A program made the position numbers and the translations under genes. A model generated the notes under the pieces. It saw only the letters and a program-made list of their open reading frames with translations, was not told the origin of the DNA and did no database searches. Source: an uncultured Elusimicrobia bacterium (GTDB taxonomy: Bacteria > Elusimicrobiota > Endomicrobiia > Endomicrobiales > Endomicrobiaceae). From it: a stretch of 49,245 bases of DNA. Positions 1 to 8,248 of the stretch are shown here, piece after piece; positions within the stretch are counted from its first letter, which is position 1, and every line of letters begins with the position of its first letter. The stretch is taken from positions 1-49,245 of the forward strand of contig CAMVLN010000002.1 of the NCBI GenBank assembly GCA_947168325.1, read 5' to 3'.

Positions 1-1
1 A

Positions 2-358
2 TTTAAAATAAAAACAGTTAATCAAATAAACGATTTTGCTATGATAAAAGAAGCAGTTTTTAGAAGGTATTCTGGAATTATAAGACGAAATGAAAAATTT
101 CCGGACTTGATTGTTATTGATGGTGGAAAGGTGCAACTTTCCTATGCACAATTGGCTCTTGATGAAATAGGAATTTATATTCCTATAATTTCACTTGCTA
201 AACAACAGGAAGAAATTTTTATTTGTGGAAAAACAAAATCAATAATATTGCCACGAAATTCATTAGCTTTAAGATTATTGCAATCAATAAGAGACGAAGC
301 TCATAGATTTGCAATTACATTTCATAAACAGTTAAGAGCCAAAGAATTTATTAGATAA
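2..358 (+). CDS. uvrC: UvrABC excinuclease subunit C, C-terminal part (5' end outside window)
   Basis: This is the last ~118 codons of UvrC, the nuclease of nucleotide excision repair that cuts on both sides of a UvrAB-marked lesion. The frame is open to the left edge, so the start lies outside the window; the first internal ATG at 41 is not the start. Visible family signatures are the PDLIVIDGGK strand of the RNase H-like 5'-incision domain, LAKQQEEIF, and the highly conserved IRDEAHRFAITFH block. The C-terminal (HhH)2 DNA-binding domain usually found after this block is missing: the protein stops about ten residues later at RAKEFIR. Many UvrC proteins carry HhH motifs here, so this is a short variant or a C-terminally trimmed copy. 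A perfect AT-rich hairpin follows 28 nt after the stop. Confidence 0.93.
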   Translation, partial: FKIKTVNQINDFAMIKEAVFRRYSGIIRRNEKFPDLIVIDGGKVQLSYAQLALDEIGIYIPIISLAKQQEEIFICGKTKSIILPRNSLALRLLQSIRDEAHRFAITFHKQLRAKEFIR

Positions 359-386
359 GTATAAATTATTTGTTAGATGTTCACAA

Positions 387-410
387 TTACATTAATTGAA
401 ATTAATGTAA
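387..410 (+). terminator. AT-rich perfect hairpin after uvrC
   Basis: A perfect 10-bp inverted repeat (TTACATTAAT / ATTAATGTAA) with a TGAA loop lies 28 nt after the uvrC stop. A TTTTT run follows about ten bases later (420-424). The stem is all A/T except one pair, so it may be a weak terminator or a processing site. Confidence 0.4.
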
Positions 411-483
411 AATGATTGCTTTTTATACTAAATTATTATATTTTTGTATAATATAACAGTTGTGTATAAAATGGGAATCTTTT

Positions 484-2682
484 ATGGCTAAACAATCAAA
501 AAAAGAATTAGAAGAATATAAAGAGAGAAAAAGATTACTAAAATCGTGTATATGTTTTTTTGTTTCTATTTTTATTTTTATTTCATTGCTACAGGTTAGT
601 ATTACAGGTATTGTTGGGGCTGGAATAAAAAAAATTTTAGAAGAATGTATAGGAAATTCTTCTTATATTTTATCTATTATAATTTTTTGGTTTGCTATTT
701 TATATTTAATAAAAAATATAAATATTAGAACTAGGCTTGATATAATACTTGCAACTATTTCTTTAGTGTTTAGTTCTATATTTTTATCTCTATTAAATAT
801 TTTTTTAAAATTACCAATAAGTGGTGGCTATTTAGGAAATATGCTAGCTCCTTGTTTTTATGAACCAATTGGTATTTTTTCTTTACTTTTGGTTTTTTTT
901 ATTTTTATATTTTTCTTTGCACATTTTTTTAGAATTTCTCTTTTTAAAATAACAAAATATTTAATAGCTTCTACTATTAACGACATTAAGCAATGGTATA
1001 GCTATCAAAAAGCAAAAAAACAAGAAAAACCAAATATTATAGACAATATTAATAAAGGAAAAGATGGACAAAAAGCACAAACATTTAAGCAAATAGAAAA
1101 GCCAAGAATTATAGATAGCAGAAACAACAAAAAAGATGACGATTTTATAAAACAACAAATTAGTGAAACAACTTATCATGAGCATAAAGTTCCAAATATA
1201 ACAAAGAACACTGTTGAACAAGAAAAAATAGATACAAAAACTTTTAAATATACTTTGCCACCTGTAAAGCTATTAAGAGAAGGTTCTTTAAATACTCAAA
1301 TAAATGAAAAAGAGTTGCAAAAAAGGGCAGAGGATTTAAGAGAAACACTAAAATCCTTTAAAATAGATGCTATAGTTCAAGATATTATTCCAGGACCTGT
1401 TATTACAAGGTATGATATTGTTCTTTCTCCAGGTATAAAAATTCAGTCTGTAATGAATATAATGGACAATATTTCTCTTGCTATGAAAACTTCTGCTATA
1501 AGGATAGAACAAATTCCTGAAAAATCAGCAGTTGGTATAGAAATTCCCAATCCAAAACCTTCTTTAGTAAGTTTAAGAGACATTTTAGATACAAAGGGTT
1601 TTTACGAGTCAAAATCGTTGTTAACACTTGCTGTTGGAACAAAAACAGATGGAAGTGGATATATATCAAATTTAGCAAAAATGCCACACTTACTTATTGC
1701 AGGCTCTACTGGTTCTGGGAAAAGTGTTGGAGTTCACAATATAATTTTATCAATACTTTATAAGGCAAGGCCAGATGAAGTGAAATTTATGTTAATAGAT
1801 CCTAAAAGAGTGGAAATGACAGCTTATAAAGATATTCCTCACTTATATAATCCTTGTTGTATTGCAGATGATGCAGATGTTATAATAAATCCTAACGAAG
1901 CAGCAAATGCTCTTAAAAAACTTGTTGATATTATGGAAAATAGGTATGAAAAATATTCTCAAGAATCAGTAAGAAATATTGAAGAATATAATGCTAAAAT
2001 GGAACTTGAAAAAAAAGATAAAGATTATTATATAGTTGTTATAATAGACGAGTTGGCAGATTTAATGATGGTTTCAAAAAAAGAAATAGAAACTCCTATA
2101 ATAAGGATAGCTCAAAAAGCTAGAGCTGTTGGAATACATTTAGTTCTTGCAACTCAAAGGCCAACGGTAAATGTTATTACAGGTTTAATAAAATCCAATA
2201 TACCTGCTAGATTATCATTTCAAACGGTATCCGCAGTAGATTCTAAAGTTATTCTTGATACTATAGGGGCAGAAAGTTTAATAGGTAAAGGTGATATGTT
2301 GTTTTTACCACCTTCTGAACCAAGACCTGTAAGACTTCAAGGAGCTTTTGTCTCTACAAAAGAAATAGAACAGGTGGTAAAATTTATATCTAATCAAAAT
2401 TTTCCAAAAGTATATGAAGCCCCTATAAACGAAGTTTCTCAGTCTGCAGGATTAGCTCCGGAAGATAAAAATGAAAAAGATTTAGTTCCTGCTTTACGAC
2501 TTATTATTGAAAGAAGAGAAATTTCACAAGATTTATTAAAAGCAAATTTTGGTGGTTCTGCAAAGGCAACAAATTTGTTAAGTCTTTTAAGAATGAGAAA
2601 TTTTATATATAAGCCAGAGGGGAAAAATCGTTGGCAAATAAATTATGAATTGATAGAGGATTATTTAAGAATAAATGGATAA
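484..2682 (+). CDS. ftsK: DNA translocase FtsK/SpoIIIE
   Basis: Septum-anchored, ATP-driven double-strand DNA pump that clears chromosome termini from the division site and works with Xer recombinases. The 732-residue product has about four N-terminal membrane helices (residues ~20-150), a Lys/Gln-rich linker (~165-260), then the RecA-like motor. Walker A is GSTGSGKS with K413, Walker B is IIDEL with D522, followed by the ATQRPTVNVITGLIKSNIPARLSFQT block typical of FtsK. The C-terminal ~65 residues form a winged-helix gamma domain ending in RWQIN. An upstream in-frame TTG at 460 exists, but the ATG at 484, preceded by GGGAATC, fits the family N-terminus (MAKQSKKE) better. The gene overlaps the next one by 8 nt. 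XerD is encoded four genes further on. Confidence 0.96.
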   Translation: MAKQSKKELEEYKERKRLLKSCICFFVSIFIFISLLQVSITGIVGAGIKKILEECIGNSSYILSIIIFWFAILYLIKNINIRTRLDIILATISLVFSSIFLSLLNIFLKLPISGGYLGNMLAPCFYEPIGIFSLLLVFFIFIFFFAHFFRISLFKITKYLIASTINDIKQWYSYQKAKKQEKPNIIDNINKGKDGQKAQTFKQIEKPRIIDSRNNKKDDDFIKQQISETTYHEHKVPNITKNTVEQEKIDTKTFKYTLPPVKLLREGSLNTQINEKELQKRAEDLRETLKSFKIDAIVQDIIPGPVITRYDIVLSPGIKIQSVMNIMDNISLAMKTSAIRIEQIPEKSAVGIEIPNPKPSLVSLRDILDTKGFYESKSLLTLAVGTKTDGSGYISNLAKMPHLLIAGSTGSGKSVGVHNIILSILYKARPDEVKFMLIDPKRVEMTAYKDIPHLYNPCCIADDADVIINPNEAANALKKLVDIMENRYEKYSQESVRNIEEYNAKMELEKKDKDYYIVVIIDELADLMMVSKKEIETPIIRIAQKARAVGIHLVLATQRPTVNVITGLIKSNIPARLSFQTVSAVDSKVILDTIGAESLIGKGDMLFLPPSEPRPVRLQGAFVSTKEIEQVVKFISNQNFPKVYEAPINEVSQSAGLAPEDKNEKDLVPALRLIIERREISQDLLKANFGGSAKATNLLSLLRMRNFIYKPEGKNRWQINYELIEDYLRING

Positions 2683-3334
2683 AAAATTTTTTAATTTATT
2701 ATTAACTGTTGTTGTACTTTTTGTTAGTTCAAATGTTTTTTGTAAAGAACAAACAAAATTAGATATTGTTTTAAATAATTTAGAAAAAGAAAATAAAACA
2801 ATAACAGATTTTCAAACAAATTATTTTCAAACTATAACATATTTATCTACAGATGAACAGTTATATTCAGAAGGTATTTTTAAATATAAAAAACAAAATT
2901 ATATTTATTTAGAACAAACAAAACCTGCAAATCAATACATCTATATTGATGGTAAAAATATTACAACATATATCCCTGCAAATAGGCAAGCAATAGTAGA
3001 AAAATGGAAAGATGTTGTAAATAGCGATGTGATATTAACATCTGTTTTCAGATTCATAAATAATTGGAAAACTTTTAAAAAAGATTTTATTGTAGAACTT
3101 AAAGAAGAAACCAAAGTTAATTATTTGTTTTTAATAAAGTCGAAAGATGTAAAAGAAAAATGGGAAATGACAATTAATATAAGCAAAAATACTTTTCAAG
3201 TAATAAAAGTTTCTTTTAATAATGGAAATTTTACTGTTAATATTAAGCTTGTAAATTATAGATTAAATAATAATTTTTCAAAAGATATGTTTAAATTTGT
3301 AGTTCCAAAAAATATTGAGGTTATATGTTTATAG
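2675..3334 (+). CDS. LolA-like outer-membrane lipoprotein carrier protein
   Basis: 219-residue periplasmic protein with a clear N-terminal signal peptide (MDKKFF, then a hydrophobic stretch ending near VFC-KE). The body matches the LolA/LolB fold family: ITDFQTNYFQTI near the mature start, a YKKQNYIYLEQTKP segment, and IDGKNITTYIP as in LolA's convex sheet. LolA ferries lipoproteins from the LolCDE transporter to the outer membrane, so this implies a diderm cell. The start ATG lies inside the end of ftsK (8-nt overlap); ftsK-lolA adjacency is also seen in proteobacteria, which supports the call. The Cys at the signal-peptide end could make it a lipoprotein, but no proper lipobox (L-[AS]-[GA]-C) is present. 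Confidence 0.82.
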   Translation: MDKKFFNLLLTVVVLFVSSNVFCKEQTKLDIVLNNLEKENKTITDFQTNYFQTITYLSTDEQLYSEGIFKYKKQNYIYLEQTKPANQYIYIDGKNITTYIPANRQAIVEKWKDVVNSDVILTSVFRFINNWKTFKKDFIVELKEETKVNYLFLIKSKDVKEKWEMTINISKNTFQVIKVSFNNGNFTVNIKLVNYRLNNNFSKDMFKFVVPKNIEVICL

Positions 3335-3346
3335 AGGTATATTATT

Positions 3347-4645
3347 ATGTTAAATAGTCCGGGATCAATTTTACAACAGGTAAGAAATCAATTAGGATAC
3401 ACAATAGATGATGTTCATATTAAAACAAAAATAAAAAAAGAATATATTAAAGGACTTGAAAATGATGATATATCTGCTTTTCCTGCAGAACTTTATTATA
3501 AAAATTTTTTAAAATCTTATGCTTTATATTTAAAATTAAACCCTAATGAACTTATACAAATATATGAACAAAATAAAATAGAACATCAAAAAAATTTATT
3601 TAGGCAAGATAAAGATATTGAAAAAAATTTTGTTCGTTTTTATAAGAATAATAGAAATTTATTAATATATGTTGGATGGTCTGTTTGTATAATTTGTTTG
3701 TTAATCATAATTATAGTAAATCTACCAAAAACAATTGTAATAAATAAAACAAAACAAGAACAGAGTATAGATAGAAATAGTATGGTAGTTTCTACATTGA
3801 CAGGAGTTGTTTCTCCCAAAGCAGAAGAAATAAAAAAACTAACGGTACAAAATAAACAAAAATTGTATATTAAAGCACTCGCTGATACATGGATAAAAAT
3901 AGTAGCTGATAATAAAGATATTTTTGAGGGAACTATTACAAAACATTTTGAATATAAGGCAAACGATGAATTTATAGTAAAAATAGGTAATATTAATACA
4001 GTAGAAGTATATTTTAATGATAAACTTGTTGATATTAAAGCTGGTAAAAATTCGAAAAGTAATGTAAGAACTATAAAATTATTAAAAAATAAAATAGTAC
4101 ATTTAACAAATATGTCAGATGTGATTAATAAAGAGCAAGAACAGAAATCATATGGAAATAATATAGTAGTTTCTACATTGACAGGAGTTGTTTCTCCCAA
4201 AGCAGAAGGAATAAGACGACAAACAGAAAAGCAAAGCAAACAAAAAATATATGCCAAAGAAGCAAATACAGCAGGTATTATTAAGAAAGAGCAAGAAGAG
4301 AAAGCAGATGGAAATAAGATAGTAGTTTCTACATTGACAAAAGTTGTTTCTTCCAAAGCAGAAGAAATAAAAAAACTAACAGGACAAAATAAACAAAAAT
4401 TATATATTAAAGCACTTGCTGATACATGGGTAAAAATAATAGCTGATAATAAAGATGTTTTTGAGGGGACTGTTAGAGAACACTTTGAGTATATTGCTAG
4501 TGATGAATTTATAATAAAAATAGGTAATATTGATACAGTAGAAATATATTTTAATGATAAACTTGTTGATATTAAAGCTGGGAAAAATTCAAAAAGTAAT
4601 GTAAAAACTATAAAATTATCAAGAAATAAAAATGAACAAGAATAA
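3347..4645 (+). CDS. RodZ-like HTH membrane protein with duplicated C-terminal domain
   Basis: 432 residues. Residues ~1-75 form an Xre-type HTH of the RodZ kind (GSILQQVRNQLGYTIDDVH, KKEYIKGLENDD). One membrane helix lies at ~104-126, and the rest should be periplasmic. The C-terminal RodZ beta domain (DUF4115-like, starting KLYIKALADTW) occurs twice, at about 171-245 and 350-424, and the copies are nearly identical. A short motif V-V-S-T-L-T-x-V-V-S-x-K-A-E occurs three times. The repeats are visible at DNA level and offset by exactly 537 bp (179 codons), so the frame is kept. RodZ normally tethers MreB to the elongasome; mrdA and rodA are in this window about 28 kb away. The gene overlaps rimO by 14 nt. 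It may be a RodZ homologue of altered function. Confidence 0.8.
   Translation: MLNSPGSILQQVRNQLGYTIDDVHIKTKIKKEYIKGLENDDISAFPAELYYKNFLKSYALYLKLNPNELIQIYEQNKIEHQKNLFRQDKDIEKNFVRFYKNNRNLLIYVGWSVCIICLLIIIIVNLPKTIVINKTKQEQSIDRNSMVVSTLTGVVSPKAEEIKKLTVQNKQKLYIKALADTWIKIVADNKDIFEGTITKHFEYKANDEFIVKIGNINTVEVYFNDKLVDIKAGKNSKSNVRTIKLLKNKIVHLTNMSDVINKEQEQKSYGNNIVVSTLTGVVSPKAEGIRRQTEKQSKQKIYAKEANTAGIIKKEQEEKADGNKIVVSTLTKVVSSKAEEIKKLTGQNKQKLYIKALADTWVKIIADNKDVFEGTVREHFEYIASDEFIIKIGNIDTVEIYFNDKLVDIKAGKNSKSNVKTIKLSRNKNEQE
3785..4363 (+). repeat. Direct repeats inside the rodZ-like gene
   Basis: A 42-bp unit starts at 3785, 4166 and 4322. Copies 1 and 2 are identical in the 42 bp (3785-3826, 4166-4207); copy 3 (4322-4363) differs at three positions. 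Copies 1 and 3 are the left ends of a longer (~300 bp) near-identical direct repeat covering the periplasmic beta domain. The spacings 381 and 156 bp are both multiples of three. Confidence 0.9.
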
Positions 4646-5930
4646 TGTATGTATTATCACTTTAGGATGTTCAAAAAATACTGTTGAAGCTGAAACTGTT
4701 GCAGGTTTATTTGTAAAAGAAGGTTTTAAAATAATAAGTAATGTTGAGGAAGCAGATATTATTGTTATACATACTTGTTCTTTTATTCAAGATGCACAAA
4801 AAGAATCTAAGTATCAAATCCAACAAGCAGGACTTTTAAAACAAAAAAATAAAAATTTAAAAATATTTGTATCCGGTTGTTTAGCCCAGTTATTACAAGA
4901 CAAAATTAAAAAAGAGTATCCTTTTATTGATGGATATGTTGGAACCGGTAATTTTGATAAAATTGTAAAACTAATACAGGAAAATAAATTTTTTTTCAAA
5001 ACGAAAGTTGCTGGGGGAGTAACAAATTTTAAAACAAGAGTGTTATCAACAAATTTGCCATCCACATATATAAAAATATCAGAAGGTTGTAATCATAAAT
5101 GTAGTTATTGTATAATTCCCAATATTAGAGGGAGTTTTACTAGTAGACCTGTAAAGGCAATTGTAGATGAAGCAAAGTTTTTAGCAGATTCTGGAGTTAA
5201 AGAACTTAATATTATTGCACAAGATACAACATCTTATGGAATAGATATTTATCAAAAACTGTCTCTTTCAAAACTTCTTAAAGAAATATCTAAAATTAAC
5301 CAATTTAAATGGATACGTTTATTGTATGCTTATCCTTCTACAATAAATAAAGAATTATTAGAAACTATTTATGAAAAAGAAAATATTTGTAATTATATAG
5401 ACATTCCTATTCAACATGTAAGTAAAAATGTTTTAAAAAATATGAGAAGACCTACTAATACAAGGCAAATAATTGAAAGTATAAAAAATAGTTTTCCTAA
5501 CATTATTTTAAGAACATCATTAATAGTAGGGTTTCCTAACGAAACAGATGCTGATTTTAAAGAGCTTGTGGCATTTATAAAACAAAATTATTTTGAACAT
5601 GTTGGAATTTTTGCATACTCTGATCAAAAAACTGCCATATCTTATAAATTTAAAAATAAAATTTCTAAAGAAATTATAGAAGAAAGATTGAATATATTAG
5701 CAACAGAACAATTTAAAAATGTTATAAAAAATAATAAAAACAAAATAGGAAAAACTTTTGAAGTTTTACCTGAGTTTGTTTCAAAAAATAAAGTTTGGGG
5801 TAGAGCTTATTTTCAAGCTCCAGAAATAGATAATATGATTATTGTAAGTAAAAGAGATGATATTAGTTTAGGTCAATTTACAAACATAAAAATAAAAGGC
5901 TATAAAGACTACGATTTAATTGCAAAATAA
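4632..5930 (+). CDS. rimO: Ribosomal protein S12 methylthiotransferase RimO
   Basis: 432-residue radical SAM methylthiotransferase that modifies a conserved Asp of ribosomal protein S12. The N-terminal UPF0004 domain carries the three cluster cysteines in LGCSKNTVEAE, HTCSFI and SGCLAQ. The radical SAM triad is in SEGCNHKCSYCIIP (CX3CX2C), followed by GSFTSRP and IAQDTTSYGIDIY. This combination separates RimO from MiaB (which has a different N-terminal signature and no D-T-T-x-Y-G block). The C-terminal ~65 residues form a TRAM RNA-binding domain. It starts inside the preceding gene (14-nt overlap), pointing to a single transcript from ftsK onwards. Confidence 0.95.
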   Translation: MNKNNVCIITLGCSKNTVEAETVAGLFVKEGFKIISNVEEADIIVIHTCSFIQDAQKESKYQIQQAGLLKQKNKNLKIFVSGCLAQLLQDKIKKEYPFIDGYVGTGNFDKIVKLIQENKFFFKTKVAGGVTNFKTRVLSTNLPSTYIKISEGCNHKCSYCIIPNIRGSFTSRPVKAIVDEAKFLADSGVKELNIIAQDTTSYGIDIYQKLSLSKLLKEISKINQFKWIRLLYAYPSTINKELLETIYEKENICNYIDIPIQHVSKNVLKNMRRPTNTRQIIESIKNSFPNIILRTSLIVGFPNETDADFKELVAFIKQNYFEHVGIFAYSDQKTAISYKFKNKISKEIIEERLNILATEQFKNVIKNNKNKIGKTFEVLPEFVSKNKVWGRAYFQAPEIDNMIIVSKRDDISLGQFTNIKIKGYKDYDLIAK

Positions 5931-6059
5931 TGTATAATCTATACTTAGTTAATTAAAGTTTACAAGTATAAAAATTTCATTATTGTTGTTGATTGTTATT
6001 TTACAATCAGTATTTGTGTATTAGAATATAATCTCAATATCTGCTTGAGGGATTTCTTT

Positions 6060-6686
6060 ATGAATTTAGCAAATAAATTTACAATGTTTAGAGTTTTGTT
6101 AGTTCCTATATTTATTGTTTTTGTAACAATAGATTCTTTTTGGACTAATATTTTTGCTTTAGTTGTTTTTGTAATTGCAGCAATTACAGATTGTTTTGAT
6201 GGGATTATTGCAAGAAAATATAATTTGGTAACAACTTTTGGTATATTTTTAGATCCTTTAGCAGATAAACTATTAGTTACATCTGCTTTCATTTCCTTTG
6301 TTGGCAAGTATACACTGAATATTCCTGCTTGGATGGTAATTTGTATAATAGCAAGAGAATTTATTATTACAGGTTTAAGGTCAATAGCTGCTTCAAAAAA
6401 TATTATTATTACAGCAAGTGTATATGGAAAAATAAAAACAACATCTCAAATGTTTACAATTATAGCAATACTTGTCGTTTTGATAATAAATGCAATGTTA
6501 GCAAAATTCTATTTTTTAACACCCTACGAATTATTGGAATTATCTGTTTGGCAACAATGGTTAGGATTATTTCTTCTTTATGCTCCATATTGGTTGATGT
6601 TTATAACAACCATGCTCACACTATATTCTGGGTTTACTTACCTATTAGAATATAAAAAAATACTTTTAAATAAAATAAAAAAATGA
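6060..6686 (+). CDS. pgsA: CDP-diacylglycerol-glycerol-3-phosphate 3-phosphatidyltransferase
   Basis: 208-residue integral membrane CDP-alcohol phosphatidyltransferase that makes phosphatidylglycerol phosphate, the committed step to PG and cardiolipin. The family motif D-x2-D-G-x2-A-R-x8-G-x3-D-x3-D is complete: D44, D47, G48, A51, R52, G61, D65, D69. Hydrophobic helices fill the rest. The ATG at 6060 is chosen because GAGGGA (6047-6052) sits 7 nt upstream; an in-frame TTG at 6045 would overlap that ribosome site. Its stop overlaps the next start (ATGA). Confidence 0.94.
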   Translation: MNLANKFTMFRVLLVPIFIVFVTIDSFWTNIFALVVFVIAAITDCFDGIIARKYNLVTTFGIFLDPLADKLLVTSAFISFVGKYTLNIPAWMVICIIAREFIITGLRSIAASKNIIITASVYGKIKTTSQMFTIIAILVVLIINAMLAKFYFLTPYELLELSVWQQWLGLFLLYAPYWLMFITTMLTLYSGFTYLLEYKKILLNKIKK

Positions 6687-7303
6687 TACAAACAACTTCT
6701 GTAGTTTCAGGTAGTTTTCAAGTAAATTGTTATATTGTTTATGATAGTATTTTAAAAAAAGCTATTATTATTGATCCTGGTGAACAAGCACAAAAGGTAA
6801 TAAATAGAATTGAAGAACTTAATTTAAATCCAGAACTTTTAATAAACACACATGGACATTTTGATCATATTTTTTCAGATGATATTATTAGAGAGAAATA
6901 TCATATTCCACTAGCAATTTTTAAAGATGACACTGGAATGTTATTAGATGGAAACTTAAATTTTTCTCAATATATGGATAAAACTGTAATAATAAAACAA
7001 GCTGACATTATTTTTGATAAAGAGGGAATAAAAGAAACTTCTTTTTGTAAATATAGAGTAATTCATACACCAGGTCATAGCAAAGGATCAATATGTATTT
7101 TGATAGATAACATTCTTTTTTCTGGAGATACAGTTTTTAAAAATTCTATTGGAAGGACAGATTTAATAGGTGGCAATTATAATGAGCTTATACAATCTTT
7201 AGATAAAATAAAAAAACTTCCAGAAGATATAATTGTTTACCCAGGTCATGGTCCGTTTACAAATTTAAAAGATGAAATGAACAATAATCCATATTTTAAA
7301 TAA
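6683..7303 (+). CDS. Metallo-beta-lactamase-fold hydrolase (glyoxalase II-like)
   Basis: 206-residue soluble MBL-fold protein. The metal-binding motif H57-x-H59-x-D61-H62 (THGHFDH) is followed by the third ligand in HTPGHSKGS, the bridging Asp in FSGDTVF, and the last His in YPGHGP. This is the glyoxalase II/YcbL-type single-domain hydrolase, which acts on thioesters such as S-lactoylglutathione or relatives; it lacks the longer C-terminal helical domain of classical glyoxalase II. The ATGA overlap with pgsA suggests translational coupling. The true substrate cannot be read from sequence. Confidence 0.88.
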   Translation: MIQTTSVVSGSFQVNCYIVYDSILKKAIIIDPGEQAQKVINRIEELNLNPELLINTHGHFDHIFSDDIIREKYHIPLAIFKDDTGMLLDGNLNFSQYMDKTVIIKQADIIFDKEGIKETSFCKYRVIHTPGHSKGSICILIDNILFSGDTVFKNSIGRTDLIGGNYNELIQSLDKIKKLPEDIIVYPGHGPFTNLKDEMNNNPYFK

Positions 7304-7306
7304 ATT

Positions 7307-8173
7307 ATGCAGTATTTAGATGATTTTATTAATTATATTTTAATAGAAAAAGGACTATCAAAAAATACTGCTCTTGCATATAAAACAGATTTAAATATAT
7401 ATTTAAAATTTCTTGAAGATAAAGGTATAAATTATAAGAACATAAGCCATTTAGAGATTACAGATTTTTTGTGGCATTTAAAAACTTCAAAATCCAGTCC
7501 TAGAACTATTTGCAGGATGATAGAATCTATAAGACAATTTTATAAATTTCTAATTTCAGAAGATTATATACAAACTAACCCAACAATATATCTTGCAACT
7601 CCAAAAATTCCTACAATACTTCCAGATATGCTTTCTATAGAAGAGATAGATAAGTTACTAAACTCTGTATCAGATAGCGACAAAATTTCTATTAGAAATA
7701 GGGCAATGCTTGAATTATTGTATGCTACAGGGCTTAGAGTTTCAGAACTTATAAATTTAAAGTTTTCCAATATAGACATAAACGAATGTTATATAAAAAT
7801 TTTAGGTAAAGGCAATAAAGAAAGAATAGTCCCTTTTGGAGAAAAAACACAATTGTATTTAAAAAGATATTTAAAAATTAGAAAAAATATTAATTTGGAA
7901 TATGTTTTTTTAACAAAATTAAATAAGCCTATCTCAAGAATAGAATTTTGGAGGCAATTAAAAAATATAGCATTAAAAGCAGGCATAACCAAAAATATTA
8001 CCCCTCACACTTTAAGACATTCTTTTGCAACACATTTACTTACAGGAGGAGCAGATATTAGATTTGTTCAAGAAATGTTAGGGCACAGTTCTATTTCTAC
8101 AACTCAAATATATACTCATTTAAGTCAAGAAACATTGCAAGAACAACATAAAAAATATCATCCTAGAGGATAA
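7307..8173 (+). CDS. xerD: Tyrosine recombinase XerD/XerC
   Basis: 288-residue chromosome-dimer-resolving recombinase acting at dif. The N-terminal SAM-like domain (~1-90) is followed by the catalytic domain with all six active-site residues: R144 (ATGLRVSEL), K168 (LGKGNKER), H234 and R237 (HTLRHSFATHLL), H260 (LGHSSISTTQIYTH) and the nucleophile Y269. Length and motifs are typical of XerC/XerD housekeeping enzymes rather than phage integrases. XerD is preferred over XerC by general similarity, but the two cannot be firmly separated here. It is 3 nt from the preceding stop. FtsK upstream is its expected partner. Confidence 0.9.
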   Translation: MQYLDDFINYILIEKGLSKNTALAYKTDLNIYLKFLEDKGINYKNISHLEITDFLWHLKTSKSSPRTICRMIESIRQFYKFLISEDYIQTNPTIYLATPKIPTILPDMLSIEEIDKLLNSVSDSDKISIRNRAMLELLYATGLRVSELINLKFSNIDINECYIKILGKGNKERIVPFGEKTQLYLKRYLKIRKNINLEYVFLTKLNKPISRIEFWRQLKNIALKAGITKNITPHTLRHSFATHLLTGGADIRFVQEMLGHSSISTTQIYTHLSQETLQEQHKKYHPRG

Positions 8174-8204
8174 AAATAATAAGTACAAGATGTAAATTTT
8201 ATAG

Positions 8205-8210
8205 TATAAT
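8205..8210 (+). promoter_or_regulatory. Candidate -10 box of glmS
   Basis: Perfect TATAAT hexamer 38 nt upstream of the glmS start in the xerD-glmS gap. No convincing -35 is seen at the expected distance, so this is tentative in such an AT-rich background. Confidence 0.3.
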
Positions 8211-8248
8211 AATAAATATAAATAAAATAGAATAAAAGGTATTGAATT

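Noticed and set aside
3640..4356. 238-codon minus-strand ORF
   Set aside because: It mirrors the repeated rodZ-like gene on the plus strand and its repeats are antisense to that gene. The product is low-complexity and hydrophobic with no family features.
8174..8248. glmS ribozyme upstream of glmS
   Set aside because: The leader is only 75 nt of AT-rich DNA without the conserved ribozyme core.
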